A stretch of DNA of 64,000 nucleotides from JBDWFY01 sp964291365 (GCA_964291365.2 OZ220020.1:806001-870000); one strand, 5' to 3'. Positions 1 through 9,506 are shown, numbered from the stretch's first letter. Numbers and translations: made by a program. Notes: a model not told the origin generated them from the sequence alone.

Positions 1-94
1 TAGAATTATATTATCATTTTTTAAAAATTGCAAACAATATATTTCTGTAATTTACTTTTACACTTTATGACAAACTCAACACTTAAACCAACCT

Positions 95-601
95 TCACTT
101 ATTTGAGTCAATAACTCTTAACCACAAGAATGTAAACTCTTTAATACTGTCAAACTCTTCTGCCGTACAAAACCGATTTTTTACTAACTCGTCCTGAAAT
201 TTTTATTTCGAAAATTTCAAAATCTTTAGAGTTTCTTCAAGAGTGTAGGTATTGTTGGCTTCATCACCATATATTTCTTCCAACGTATAAACCTTGGTGT
301 CTACCCACTTCTCAGGATCGATCTCAAAAATCAATTCCTTTGAATAGATGCGGTTTTTGTCTAATTTTCCAGAAGGCCAATTTTCTGTTTCAATGAGCAA
401 TTCTAGAAACACCGTTTACGTAATACCCATATTCTCAAGTGCTTGTTCATGTGTGTAGCTATTCTCAATTTTACCTTCAGTAACTTCATCAACAGCTACA
501 CATTTCTCCTCTTTTTGAGTTAAAGGGGGAGTATATCGCACCTTCGGAATGTCTATATGTGTGTAACCTACCGAACTAGGTTCAGGTTTTGCTAATGCCA
601 T
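95..601 (-). pseudogene. Broken copy of the twin HTH-like protein (two in-frame TAA stops)
   Basis: Reading from the ATG at 601 (M-A-L-A-K-P-E-P-S-S) the frame can be followed without any shift to a TGA at 95-97. That gives 169 codons, exactly the length of the intact neighbour at 888..1394. Two TAA codons interrupt it. One follows the segment E-N-M-G-I-T, where the intact copy has GAA. The other follows L-K-F-S-K, where the intact copy reads serine. Similarity to the neighbour is clear throughout, including IPKVRY, PSGKLDKNR, DPEKW and CTAEEFD. The sequence just upstream of the start also resembles that of the neighbour, which points to tandem duplication followed by point mutations. Fragments of 61 and 69 residues could still be made, but a functional protein is unlikely. 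Confidence 0.8.
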
Positions 602-887
602 GGTTAATCTCCTTTTTTAATTGTGTATAGGTGTTTCGATCAATCTTTCAATACTCCTACAATCATTTCCACGACCATCAACCTTGACGAATTAAATCAC
701 TCTTTTCCTCTCTTCAACCCTATTAAATCACACGTAACATATCTCAGACCATCAAATCTAACGGCAATTACACCTTAGTTAAGAAAACCTAATGCGGCAG
801 ATACGCAACTTGCATTACCACCTGCTAGCGACCAATTAAATCCAACACCGAGAATCTCAATCTTCGGTCCTCAACCTGACTCAATCT
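602..887. other. Spacer between the duplicated genes, nothing recognised
   Basis: This 286-bp AT-rich spacer separates the intact gene from its broken copy. I see no open frame of note, no RNA gene and no strong terminator hairpin. Confidence 0.4.
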
Positions 888-1394
888 TCAATAATACTTG
901 TCAATATACCATACCCACTCAAATGGAAACTCCTTAGTGGTATCAAACTCTTCTGCTGTACATAGTCCTCGGTCCAGCGACCGTTTCTTAAATTTAGATT
1001 TTGAAATTCTCAAGATTTCGAGTGCTTCATCAAGTGAATAAGTGTTGTTGACTACATCACCATATAAGTCTTCCAAATTATATACCTTTGGGTCTATCCA
1101 TTTCTCGGGGTCAATCTTAATGATCATCTCCACAGAATACATCCGGTTTTTGTCTAATTTACCAGACGGACAATTTCCAGTTTCAATTAGCAATTTAAGA
1201 AATTCTGATTCCGTAATACCCATGTGTGCCAGTGCCTGTTCTTGTGTGTAAGAATTTTCATCTTCAACCTCAGTAACTTCATCAATAACTGCCCCTTTCT
1301 CCTCCTTAAGTGCTATTAGAGGATTATATCGTACCTTCGGTATATCCAAGAGCGTATTGCCAGCTGAACTGGGTGCAGTTTTTGCTAATCCCAT
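888..1394 (-). CDS. Hypothetical protein with two HTH_17-like repeats
   Basis: This 168-residue protein is not assigned to a named family. After an acidic, low-complexity N-terminus (about residues 1-45) it holds two related units. The first starts N-S-Y-T-Q-E-Q-A-L-A-H-M-G-I-T-E-S-E-F-L-K-L-L and runs into PSGKLDKNRMYS. The second starts N-T-Y-S-L-D-E-A-L-E-I-L-R-I-S-K-S-K-F-K-K. The pattern (aliphatic helix, GIS/GIT turn, second helix, G-x-x-P-x-G-K-L wing, Y-S) resembles the excisionase/MerR-like HTH_17 fold, so a small DNA-binding role is possible; this is inference from pattern only. A purine-rich AAGGAGAAT Shine-Dalgarno lies just upstream of the ATG at 1394. A decayed paralog lies directly downstream. 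Confidence 0.55.
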   Translation of the reverse strand: MGLAKTAPSSAGNTLLDIPKVRYNPLIALKEEKGAVIDEVTEVEDENSYTQEQALAHMGITESEFLKLLIETGNCPSGKLDKNRMYSVEMIIKIDPEKWIDPKVYNLEDLYGDVVNNTYSLDEALEILRISKSKFKKRSLDRGLCTAEEFDTTKEFPFEWVWYIDKYY

Positions 1395-1700
1395 AGTTAT
1401 TCTCCTTAATTATTGACGTTTAGAAATTAACACAATTCTTTCCACTGACTTGTAATCATCTCCATGATCATTTATCTCTACATTTTCATTGCTTCTTTGC
1501 ATTTCATTCCGAACCTTAATATATATTTTCAAGATTGTATCAAGTCTTAAACTATTCACCAACATTACTTAAAACTCTATATACAATTAGCTAACAAATT
1601 AAAATTTACCACACTTCAAATAATTTATTTGCAAAATAATTAATATTGTGTTGATAATACTAGTTCAATTAATAACTTTACCAACATCTAGGAGAGGAAA
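1395..1700. other. Divergent intergenic region upstream of the amidohydrolase
   Basis: About 306 bp of AT-rich DNA lie between two divergently transcribed genes, so both promoters should be here. I could not single out convincing -35/-10 boxes. The ribosome binding site of the rightward gene, AGGAGAGGAAA, ends just before 1701. Confidence 0.35.
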
Positions 1701-2876
1701 ATGCCCATAATCAACCGTTTTGCAGATTTGCAAGAGGAAATCACCGAATGGCGACGCGACATTCACGAACACCCCGAACTCTTATATGAAACTGAACGAA
1801 CTTCCAAAGTTGTAGCCGACAAGCTGAATGAATTTGGCATTGATGAAGTCACCACCGGTATCGGCCGGACTGGTGTTGTCGGCGTGATTAACGGTAAAAC
1901 TAATAACAGTGGTAAAGTTATTGGATTGCGCGCAGACATGGATGCGTTACCGATCCATGAAGAAACTGGCAAACCATACGCGTCAAAATTTGACGGCAAA
2001 ATGCACGCTTGCGGTCACGATGGGCACACTGCAATGCTTCTAGGTGCTTCCAAGTATCTCTCTGAAACCCGAAACTTTGACGGACAAGTCGTCTTAATTT
2101 TTCAACCAGCAGAAGAGGGTGGTGCCGGCGCGAAAGCTATGATTGATGATGGACTTATGGATCGATGGAAAATCAATGAAGTGTATGGATTACATAATAT
2201 GCCTGGAATGCCAGTTGGACATTTTGCTACACGCCCAGGAAGTTTGATGGCAGCAACGGATGAATTCAATATCACCATCCATGGACTTGGGGGACATGCC
2301 GCAAAACCACACGAAACTATTGACCCTATTGTTGTTGGTGCACAAGTAGTATCAGCAATTCAAACTATCGCAAGTCGAAATGTTGATCCACTTGACTCAA
2401 TAGTCATATCTACCACAGTATTTCAAGCTGGTAATGCATTTAATGTAATTCCGCAATCGGCATTTTTACGGGGAACTGTACGCACTCTTAAAGCTGAAAC
2501 CCGTGATTTTGCAGAAAAACGTATCAAAGAAATCACCAACGGAATTGCAAATTCGTTTGGTGCTAAGGCAGATGTTAATCTAACACGCGGTTATCCAGTA
2601 ACTTCAAATCACGAAAAACAAACTGAATTTGCAGTTTCAGTAGCAAAAGAAGTCGCTGGTGATACTGTTGTTGCTGATGATGCACCTCCAGTAATGGGAG
2701 GTGAAGATTTTTCATTCATGTTAGAAGAGCGACCTGGTGCGTTTATTTTTGCAGGTAATGGGGACGGTGCGATGATTCATAATCCAAAATATGATTTTAA
2801 CGATGAGTTAATCCCATTTGGTTGCTCATATTTTGTTAAACTAGTTGAAACCGCGATGCCAGCAAACAATCAATAA
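1701..2876 (+). CDS. M20D-family amidohydrolase (hippurate hydrolase-like peptidase)
   Basis: This is a 391-residue zinc-dependent amidohydrolase of the M20D (hippuricase/AmhX/IAA-amino acid hydrolase) family. These cytosolic enzymes cleave N-acyl amino acids or small peptides. Family motifs are in order: WRRDIHEHPEL near the N-terminus, GLRADMDALPI, the metal-binding HACGHDGHTA near residue 105, FQPAEEGGAGA with the catalytic glutamate pair near residue 138, and GLHN further on. The C-terminal VMGGEDFSFM carries another metal ligand. Length is normal for the family. The ATG at 1701 follows a good AGGAG site. A PLP-dependent enzyme follows 164 bp later in the same direction and may be co-transcribed. 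The exact substrate cannot be read from sequence. Confidence 0.9.
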   Translation: MPIINRFADLQEEITEWRRDIHEHPELLYETERTSKVVADKLNEFGIDEVTTGIGRTGVVGVINGKTNNSGKVIGLRADMDALPIHEETGKPYASKFDGKMHACGHDGHTAMLLGASKYLSETRNFDGQVVLIFQPAEEGGAGAKAMIDDGLMDRWKINEVYGLHNMPGMPVGHFATRPGSLMAATDEFNITIHGLGGHAAKPHETIDPIVVGAQVVSAIQTIASRNVDPLDSIVISTTVFQAGNAFNVIPQSAFLRGTVRTLKAETRDFAEKRIKEITNGIANSFGAKADVNLTRGYPVTSNHEKQTEFAVSVAKEVAGDTVVADDAPPVMGGEDFSFMLEERPGAFIFAGNGDGAMIHNPKYDFNDELIPFGCSYFVKLVETAMPANNQ

Positions 2877-3040
2877 AATGATTGACAAAATGAATCTGTT
2901 TTATCTTGTGAGAAAAGTTTATTTCTCCTAATTCTATCATCTATTCAAAAAATGGTGCATTACGGAATTCCTTTCCACGCTCTATTTTGACACCAAACTA
3001 AATATTGGACATCAAGTAACAATATTGAAAGTATCACTTC

Positions 3041-3985
3041 ATGTCGTGTGCGATAACTCTTACTGAAATTGAAGCGGCCTACGACCGAATCAAAGACTAT
3101 ATCAGAAAAACCCCTGTTTTTGATTGTGGTGCGAATGAATTAGGTCTTGGATTTCCAATAAATCTTAAGTTGGAATCAATCCAACACGCAGGATCATTCA
3201 AAACTCGGGGTGCTTTTAACAATTTACTCTCTGCCGACCCCAGTACAACAGGATTTACTGCCGCTTCTGGTGGAAATCATGGAGCGGCCGTTGCCTATGC
3301 ATGTCAAGCACTTGGATTTAAGTCTAAAATATTCGTACCAAAAATCTCCAGTCCAGTAAAAATTGACCGAATTAAACGGTACAATGCCGATGTTCATGTC
3401 GAAGGTGAACTGTATTCAGATGCCGCGAAATTATGTGAACAGTTTCAAACCGAAAGCGGTTTCATCAATATTCACCCCTATGACTCTGCAACGACAATTG
3501 CTGGTCAGGGAACTTTAGCCCTAGAATGGGAACGGCAGGTACCTGATTTAGATACCGTTCTCGTCGCAATCGGAGGAGGTGGGCTTATTGCTGGTATCGG
3601 TTCATGGTATCACAACCGCACAAAAGTCATCGGTGTTGAACCGCAACATAGTAATGCACTTTTTGCAGCTCGCAATAAAGAAAAACCAACAGAAGTTCCA
3701 ATAAACAGCATCGCGGCTGATTCACTTGGAGCAAAAATTGCTGGAGACCTTCCCCACAAAATTATCTCTGAAACAGTGGAAGATCTTATATTAGTAGAAG
3801 ATAAGGACATAATTGACGCACAATCTCTGTTATGGTCTGAATTTCAAATCATTGCAGAACCTGGTGGTGCGACAGCACTTGCGGCATTAATTTCCGGTAA
3901 ATACTCCCCAAAACCTAACGAAAAAATCGGGGTATTGATATGTGGAGGTAATGCGAAATTAGAATCAATTGCAAAAATCAATTGA
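3041..3985 (+). CDS. PLP-dependent threonine/serine dehydratase-like enzyme
   Basis: This 314-residue protein belongs to fold type II PLP enzymes (threonine dehydratase, serine racemase). The PLP lysine lies in HAGSFKTRGAF near residue 50, the substrate-binding serine-asparagine loop is SGGNHGAAVAYA near residue 77, and the phosphate-binding glycine loop is AIGGGGLIAGIG near residue 180. Near the C-terminus the sequence ICGGNA matches the usual position for the pyridine-nitrogen contact. It lacks the ACT regulatory domain of biosynthetic IlvA, so a catabolic threonine/serine deaminase or a racemase is more likely. An M20 amidohydrolase lies upstream on the same strand. The family is clear; the substrate is not. 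Confidence 0.85.
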   Translation: MSCAITLTEIEAAYDRIKDYIRKTPVFDCGANELGLGFPINLKLESIQHAGSFKTRGAFNNLLSADPSTTGFTAASGGNHGAAVAYACQALGFKSKIFVPKISSPVKIDRIKRYNADVHVEGELYSDAAKLCEQFQTESGFINIHPYDSATTIAGQGTLALEWERQVPDLDTVLVAIGGGGLIAGIGSWYHNRTKVIGVEPQHSNALFAARNKEKPTEVPINSIAADSLGAKIAGDLPHKIISETVEDLILVEDKDIIDAQSLLWSEFQIIAEPGGATALAALISGKYSPKPNEKIGVLICGGNAKLESIAKIN

Positions 3986-4020
3986 GTATAATTTTCACCT
4001 ATTTTTAAAATAATCTTTAG

Positions 4021-4704
4021 CTATAGTCTCTTACTTACACGTTCTAAAACACTTAAAGTCAATGGTACCGCATCTAATTTTAACCTTTCATATCCTTTAT
4101 GGATAATCAAATCATTAAAATAATCTTGAATCAATTCTGGTCTCATAGACTTGATCTGTTTTATAACAATTGCAACTTCCTCAGAATATTCTAACAAAGC
4201 AATTTCAATATCCTTACGATGTGAAGTTGAACAAGCTGATGCAACATCAAAAATATCTCTTGGTAAAAAATCTCCTCCCCTTTTTACAATCTTACTGGTT
4301 ATTATCTCCGGTACTGTTTGAATCTTGATATTTCTACCCACTAATTCAATATTCTTAAATGGATTATCAGTCAAAATTCCAGAATATATATAATCAATTT
4401 TACCAAATTCACTATACTTAATTGCTACATGTGATGGTGATAAACTTGTATATTTCGGATTCTCTGAATTTTCATATACATCTGATACTGTTGCAACGAT
4501 AAAGTTTATTAATTGAACATCAGCAAAAAAGATGTCTATATCAAAACTGTGTCTATGGTCAATTTGTAACATTAGAGCAGTACCACCACCCAAAGACCAA
4601 TTTTCAGTTGCCATAATATTATTTGGATATCGTTCATTCACAAGATCAAATATGCTTTATGCACATTTCAACAGTTGATCCCACTGCATTTCTCTTCTTT
4701 GCAT
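4021..4704 (-). pseudogene. AbiEii/AbiGii-type nucleotidyltransferase toxin, start region interrupted by TAA
   Basis: The main open part (206 residues, from a GTG at 4641) carries the AbiEii signature: SLGGGTALMLQIDHRHSFDIDIFF. This holds the GG...HR.S.DID pattern of a nucleotidyltransferase core, followed by a conserved K-I-V-K-R-G-G-D-F-L-P-R-D-I-F-D segment. In frame upstream lies an ATG at 4702-4704 with a strong AGGGGG ribosome site, coding for M-Q-R-R-E-M-Q-W-D-Q-L-L-K-C-A. This is broken by a TAA at 4657-4659 before S-I-F-D-L-V-N-E-R-Y joins the rest. AbiEii proteins usually have such an N-terminal helix, so the gene looks stopped by a point mutation. No AbiEi antitoxin gene is visible beside it. 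A weak GTG start could still give a shortened protein. Confidence 0.75.
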
Positions 4705-4817
4705 CAAACCCCCTAAATATTTAACGAATTTTCAAAGAATATTTTCTGTTAAGTTTGCATCTTGACAACCTAATTCCAGTCACAATCAAATTGGAAATGT
4801 CATTTAAAAAATTGAGA

Positions 4818-5078
4818 CTATTTTTTACAAATAGGCATCTTATAACCAGCCATATTTGAAATTTGTTCTGCTGTTTTAATCAATTCAGATTCAGATATAC
4901 CATTGGTTCGTGCAAATTCACGCTGATCTTCAACACTTATCTCTGTAAAAAATGAATAAATTTGTGAACAATTTGGTTTACAGTTTTTTAGCGCATCAAC
5001 AATCAACTCAACACCCATATAAGATTTAAATGGTGAGTTAATTGTCACTATAATGATTTCTTCTTTAGCTTTATTCAT
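4818..5078 (-). CDS. Hypothetical 86-residue protein
   Basis: A small soluble protein of 86 residues with an ATG at 5078; I do not recognise its family. The N-terminal part (E-E-I-I-I-V-T-I-N-S) looks like a beta-strand. The middle holds a C-K-P-N-C pair of cysteines, and the end has M-P-I-C-K-K. It lies about 110 bp upstream of the broken AbiEii gene on the same strand, so it could belong to the same small locus, but it does not resemble an AbiEi antitoxin. Its AT-rich content and isolation mark it as accessory. Confidence 0.45.
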   Translation of the reverse strand: MNKAKEEIIIVTINSPFKSYMGVELIVDALKNCKPNCSQIYSFFTEISVEDQREFARTNGISESELIKTAEQISNMAGYKMPICKK

Positions 5079-5393
5079 GCCTGTATTATCTAATTATTGT
5101 AATCAAGTCTAATATGGTGTAAAAATTATTATTTTTCAAGTGACGTTTTGGAAAATACAAAATTCTGTAAAATAATTATATAGTAACGAAAACAAAACTA
5201 ATTCAAAACATTGAATCTTACTAATTTACAATTTTAGAGGAATCTGTTTCCGAGATTTAACATCAAGTGATTTAGTAATATTCTGCTTGATATTGATTCA
5301 TTTGAATTTGTTTGAAAATTTATGTACCTATCATAATGATATTTGCTATATTACTTAATCCAATCACTCAAAAATAGCATTTGGAACAATACT
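5079..5393. other. Intergenic region upstream of leuB
   Basis: This 315-bp region separates divergent genes and should hold the leuB promoter. A leucine-rich leader peptide with an attenuator hairpin was looked for and not found. No RNA gene is apparent. Confidence 0.35.
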
Positions 5394-6506
5394 ATGGCTA
5401 CAAACTCCCTATTGTTATTACCTGGAGATGGCATCGGTCAAGAGATCATGGAAGAGGTAAAAAAAATCATTTCTTGGTTAAATGAGCAATCAACTGACAC
5501 ATTTGAATTTGAAGAGGACCTCGTCGGAGGGTCTGCATACGACGCACACGGCCAAGCAATTTCAGACTCAACAATGGATAAAGCAACTTCGGTAGATGCT
5601 GTTATCTTTGGTGCTGTAGGTGGACCAAAATGGAGTGATGTACCATATGAAGTTCGTCCCGAAGCTGGTTTATTACGACTTCGAAAAGAACTTGAGTTGT
5701 TTGCAAATCTTCGTCCAGCAATATGTTATCCAGCCCTTGCTGACTCCTCTTCTCTTAAGAAAGAAATTATTGAGGGCCTTGATGTTTTAATCGTTCGAGA
5801 ATTGACAGGTGGCGTTTATTTCGGCGAACCTAAAGAAATTACCGATATTGGTAACGGTCAGAAACGAGCTGTTGACACACAAGTTTACGATACTTTCGAA
5901 ATAGAACGAATTTCCCGCGTGGCTTTTGACTTGGCACGCACCAGAAATAATAAAGTTACCTCAATGGAAAAACGCAACGTTATGAAATCTGGATTACTTT
6001 GGAACGAAGTGGTTACCGAAGTTCATAACAATGAATACAAAGATGTAGGACTTGAACATATGCTTGCTGATGCTGGAGGTATGCAACTTGTTCGAAATCC
6101 AAAACAGTTTGATGTCATTGTCACTGATAATCTGTTTGGTGATATGCTTTCAGATGTAGCCGCGATGTTGACTGGATCATTGGGGATGCTTCCTTCCGCT
6201 TCACTGGGTTCTCCAAATGAAAAAACTGGAAAACGAAAAGCAATGTATGAACCAGTACATGGGTCCGCACCAGATATTGCAGGTACTGGAGTAGCAAATC
6301 CAATCGCAATGATTGCGAGTTTTGCAATGGCCCTTCGGTATTCATTTGGTAAATCTACTGAAGCTGACTTAATAGAGAAAGCAATTGCAAATGTTCTAGA
6401 TTATGGATTACGTTCAGCTGATATCGCAAAATCAGGTCAGACTTCTTCATCCACGACAGAAATAGGAACAGCCATCGTGAATGAATTGGTAAAATTGGCA
6501 AATTAA
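5394..6506 (+). CDS. leuB: 3-isopropylmalate dehydrogenase
   Basis: LeuB oxidises and decarboxylates 3-isopropylmalate to 2-oxoisocaproate in leucine synthesis, using NAD and a divalent metal. The 370-residue protein shows LLLLPGDGIGQEI at the N-terminus, the ELTGGVYFG loop, TSMEKRNVMKSG, the metal-binding DNLFGDMLSDVAAML, and GSLGMLPSASLG. I chose the ATG at 5394; the frame stays open upstream to a TTG at 5343, but the residues before M-A-T-N-S are not typical of LeuB. leuC and leuD are not in the window. In many proteobacteria asd follows leuB directly; here about 9.7 kb of defence-like genes lie between them. Confidence 0.97.
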   Translation: MATNSLLLLPGDGIGQEIMEEVKKIISWLNEQSTDTFEFEEDLVGGSAYDAHGQAISDSTMDKATSVDAVIFGAVGGPKWSDVPYEVRPEAGLLRLRKELELFANLRPAICYPALADSSSLKKEIIEGLDVLIVRELTGGVYFGEPKEITDIGNGQKRAVDTQVYDTFEIERISRVAFDLARTRNNKVTSMEKRNVMKSGLLWNEVVTEVHNNEYKDVGLEHMLADAGGMQLVRNPKQFDVIVTDNLFGDMLSDVAAMLTGSLGMLPSASLGSPNEKTGKRKAMYEPVHGSAPDIAGTGVANPIAMIASFAMALRYSFGKSTEADLIEKAIANVLDYGLRSADIAKSGQTSSSTTEIGTAIVNELVKLAN

Positions 6507-6723
6507 ATGTGCAATTTGATTTATTTTATACAAATAAAAGTATAACATGCATTCTTGAAGCTTGGATCGGAATTCAGAAGTTTGTCAAGTTCTATTTGTA
6601 CAATAAAATTTAAGTGCTTGACAATTAAACTTAAAATAATATTACTAAATCTTAGACTGTTGGGGTCAATTTTTCAAACAAAATCAAAATTCCAGAACCA
6701 AAAATTTGTAAATCATCACCAAA

Positions 6724-8385
6724 ATGAACAAAAACGACAAGACTAAACTCTATTTCGGATTGGAAAATCTGAGAGCTGTAAACCTATCACTGACAGAAAT
6801 TCGACCAATCACTATTTTGGTTGGACGAAATAATCTTGGTAAAAGTTCAGTTTTGCGTACTTTTCCATTAATCAAACAATCAATTGATAATCCTACAATT
6901 GAACCAATCAACTGGAAAGGTGGGATCGTAGACTTTGGAAATTTTGAAACAACAGTAAAGGAAGGAAAAATTAAAAATGGTATTACCTTTCGATTTGCAG
7001 TTGAAAACTTCCCAATTCAGAATACCACTCTCTTATCCAGCAAAAAAGCAATTGGTATTGAAGCTACGGACAAAATTGCGGTCAATGGCAAAATCATTTT
7101 TGATGTGCAAATTGTTCAACACAAAAATCATATCATTAGAAGGATAACTGGAATTGAATTACCCAGTCATAAGGTGAATTTTAAAGTAGTATCCAATTGT
7201 GAAAAAGAATCAGAAAAAATTATTCTGAACGGGAATGAGCTACCAAAAACATTCAAAAAATATCTATTTGGATTTCCAAGTGAACATATTTTTTCAGAGA
7301 TCGTTCCACATTATTTAAATGAATTTAAGGATACAATTATTCCAAACGCTTCAGATTTTGAGGCACAATTTGTCATAAATGTTGAAAAAAAATTGAAATC
7401 GAAATTTGGGAATCAAGCAACTGAAAAGGAATTACGAGCTGAGAGTTTAAATATACTTACTCACCCTTGTCTGGACGATTCTTCGCTTCAAGAACTAGAA
7501 AAAAATGCTTGTTCCGCAAACTTCCGTAAGTACTACGAAGAACTGAGACAATCTTCAAAAAAGTTTAATAAACAAATAGCTGAATTCAATTCTTATTGTG
7601 GACTATTTTCTGCAATTAATGCGTTCAATCAAATTTGCAAATTTTTTGATGTACTGTTGTCAAGATCCACATATTTTAAACCTACAAGATCAATAAACGA
7701 CCGATTTATCAGAAACGAAAACTTGAGAAGTGACCAAGTTTTCCCTGATGGCAGAAACCTTCCAAATTTTTTTGAATCAATCAAACCAAAAGGTTTAAAA
7801 GATTTTTCAAATTGGATTAACAATTATTTTGACTTTGGAATTTCCATTTCAAATGGAGGAGATCATACAAGTTTGATGGTAGAAACTAATGGCAAAAAGC
7901 GTAATATTGCAGATTCTGGATTTGGCATTTCAGAAGTATTACCTGTACTCGCACAAATATGGTGGACTACTTACCAAAAAGAAAAACTACCATCAGTATA
8001 TTCGGCTTTGTATAGTAAATCCTTATCAAGGCAATTTAAACAATTAGAGACCTATTCTTTGATTTCAATTGAACAACCCGAGTCTCACTTACATCCAAAA
8101 CGACAAGAAATTCTTGCTGATATCTTTGTTGACAGTTTAGCAAAGACAAAATCTAACAAGGACAAAACACGAATTACTCCAATTTATTTGATTGAAACTC
8201 ATAGTTCCAGTATTTTAAATCGACTTGGTGAACTTGTGGAACAAAAGAAAATTGCTCCAGACCAAATTCAAATTTTGGTATTTTCTGCAACTAACGATGA
8301 CGCAGCTGATTCAATAGATATTCAAGAGTCTTATTTTGACGAAAATGGATATCTCCATAATTGGCCCTATAAGTTTTTGAGATAG
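6724..8385 (+). CDS. AAA ATPase with DUF3696-like C-terminus (putative defence ATPase)
   Basis: This is a 553-residue P-loop ATPase of the SMC/OLD-like type. The Walker A motif VGRNNLGKSS is at residues 33-42. A Walker B-like ISIEQPESHLHPKRQ lies near residue 448, and the switch histidine segment LIETHSSSILNRL near residue 490. The end, with ENGYLHNWPYKFL, matches the DUF3696 tail seen in AAA15-type ATPases. No nuclease or TOPRIM domain is visible in this chain. The next gene starts five bases after the stop, so the two almost certainly form one operon and probably one functional pair. Such ATPase plus small-partner pairs are common in phage defence; that role here is inference. Confidence 0.8.
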   Translation: MNKNDKTKLYFGLENLRAVNLSLTEIRPITILVGRNNLGKSSVLRTFPLIKQSIDNPTIEPINWKGGIVDFGNFETTVKEGKIKNGITFRFAVENFPIQNTTLLSSKKAIGIEATDKIAVNGKIIFDVQIVQHKNHIIRRITGIELPSHKVNFKVVSNCEKESEKIILNGNELPKTFKKYLFGFPSEHIFSEIVPHYLNEFKDTIIPNASDFEAQFVINVEKKLKSKFGNQATEKELRAESLNILTHPCLDDSSLQELEKNACSANFRKYYEELRQSSKKFNKQIAEFNSYCGLFSAINAFNQICKFFDVLLSRSTYFKPTRSINDRFIRNENLRSDQVFPDGRNLPNFFESIKPKGLKDFSNWINNYFDFGISISNGGDHTSLMVETNGKKRNIADSGFGISEVLPVLAQIWWTTYQKEKLPSVYSALYSKSLSRQFKQLETYSLISIEQPESHLHPKRQEILADIFVDSLAKTKSNKDKTRITPIYLIETHSSSILNRLGELVEQKKIAPDQIQILVFSATNDDAADSIDIQESYFDENGYLHNWPYKFLR

Positions 8386-8390
8386 ACCAA

Positions 8391-9506
8391 ATGCTTATTA
8401 ATATTAATATCACTCCAGCTGAATTAAGCAAGATTTCAAAAGTAGAAGCATCTCTGTTATTTTCAGAAATAGCTAGATCTAGTTTGGAAGGATTCCACCG
8501 ATTTTTTATGAAACGAGAGCTCGCCAATTGGGTACTTGAAAATATCCAATTAACTATACCTTATCAAGCACAGATTAATCATATCAAAAGCTTGATAATT
8601 GAAACTGGTGCACAAGTTGATTATGCACTTTGTTTATTAACAATTGAAATTGGAAAAACTAAGTATATTAGCCGAACAGATCACAAAGGAAACGGTCACC
8701 ACTGGCAAATTAGTCACAAAAATTTTATTGATGGAATGAGATTGGACCGTGCTTTTCTTTTAACTGAAAATTCAAGGATTGACAGAAGATTATTTGAAAT
8801 TGCGTTTGAATACGAACTAAAAAAGATTGACTTTGGTGAAATAAGATTTCAACCAGCAGACGGTGCTGGTTCAAATATTACAGGGATATTTGAAGACCTG
8901 TTAAATGAAGAGAATCTTGCACTATGCATTTGCGACCAAGACTATATCAATGGAAAGAAAAGTCTTGGAAAGAAGCTCTTGAATAAATTTGAAAAACTAA
9001 AGTCCACGAACGTCGTTGGATTAGCGTTGCTGACCCCATGTGACAAAATTGAAAATTTTCTTACCATAGAAATTATTGATTTTATCTGTGAGTCTCTAAA
9101 AAAACAAAATATGAAGGTCACCAAAGACTGTATTCAATGTCTAAAACACACTAGTTCAGTTTTAACAGGTAAAGTAACATTAGACAAAACACTTTGGTTG
9201 AACCTTGATATTAAGAACGGGTTTTCAGGTGAGAAAGTATTTAAAAAGTGCCAACAAGATAAAGAATTGGTTGAATGGATAAAAGAAAATTACCATATAA
9301 CCAAATCCGAAATTAGAAAACTCAATTATCCTGGTTTTGGTAATAACTTAGTTAAAGACTTTTTGCAATGTACTGATGCTAGAGGTGAGTTTGAGAGTCA
9401 TGTAAATTCAACAATTTGGAGTGAGCAATTTGGAGCGTGGTTCAAACCGATTTTTTGGTTTCTGTGTGGAAATAAGCGAAATTCAATAAGTATTGATTTA
9501 GAGTAA
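8391..9506 (+). CDS. Unknown partner protein of the DUF3696 ATPase (putative effector)
   Basis: I do not recognise a named family in this 371-residue protein. Two features stand out. Near residue 160 the segment G-A-G-S-N-I-T-G-I-F-E-D-L-L leads into L-A-L-C-I-C-D-Q-D-Y. About 40 residues on comes L-L-T-P-C-D-K-I-E-N-F-L-T-I-E. A hydrophobic strand ending in an acidic D-x-D, followed by an acidic I-E-N motif, recalls TOPRIM-like or other OLD-partner nucleases, but the match is weak and inferred. The gene begins five bases after the ATPase stop. An effector activated by the ATPase is the simplest hypothesis. The end, with W-F-K-P-I-F-W-F-L-C, is hydrophobic but too short for a clear membrane domain. 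Confidence 0.6.
   Translation: MLININITPAELSKISKVEASLLFSEIARSSLEGFHRFFMKRELANWVLENIQLTIPYQAQINHIKSLIIETGAQVDYALCLLTIEIGKTKYISRTDHKGNGHHWQISHKNFIDGMRLDRAFLLTENSRIDRRLFEIAFEYELKKIDFGEIRFQPADGAGSNITGIFEDLLNEENLALCICDQDYINGKKSLGKKLLNKFEKLKSTNVVGLALLTPCDKIENFLTIEIIDFICESLKKQNMKVTKDCIQCLKHTSSVLTGKVTLDKTLWLNLDIKNGFSGEKVFKKCQQDKELVEWIKENYHITKSEIRKLNYPGFGNNLVKDFLQCTDARGEFESHVNSTIWSEQFGAWFKPIFWFLCGNKRNSISIDLE

Noticed and set aside
95..601. Reassignment of TAA to an amino acid
   Set aside because: Many intact core genes, such as leuB and ispG neighbours, end at TAA with normal family length, so TAA works as stop.
1042..1251. Rightward 69-residue frame inside the HTH-like gene
   Set aside because: It lies wholly within the leftward gene and shows no independent features.
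5079..5393. Leucine leader-peptide attenuator before leuB
   Set aside because: No short frame with consecutive leucine codons and no paired hairpins were found.
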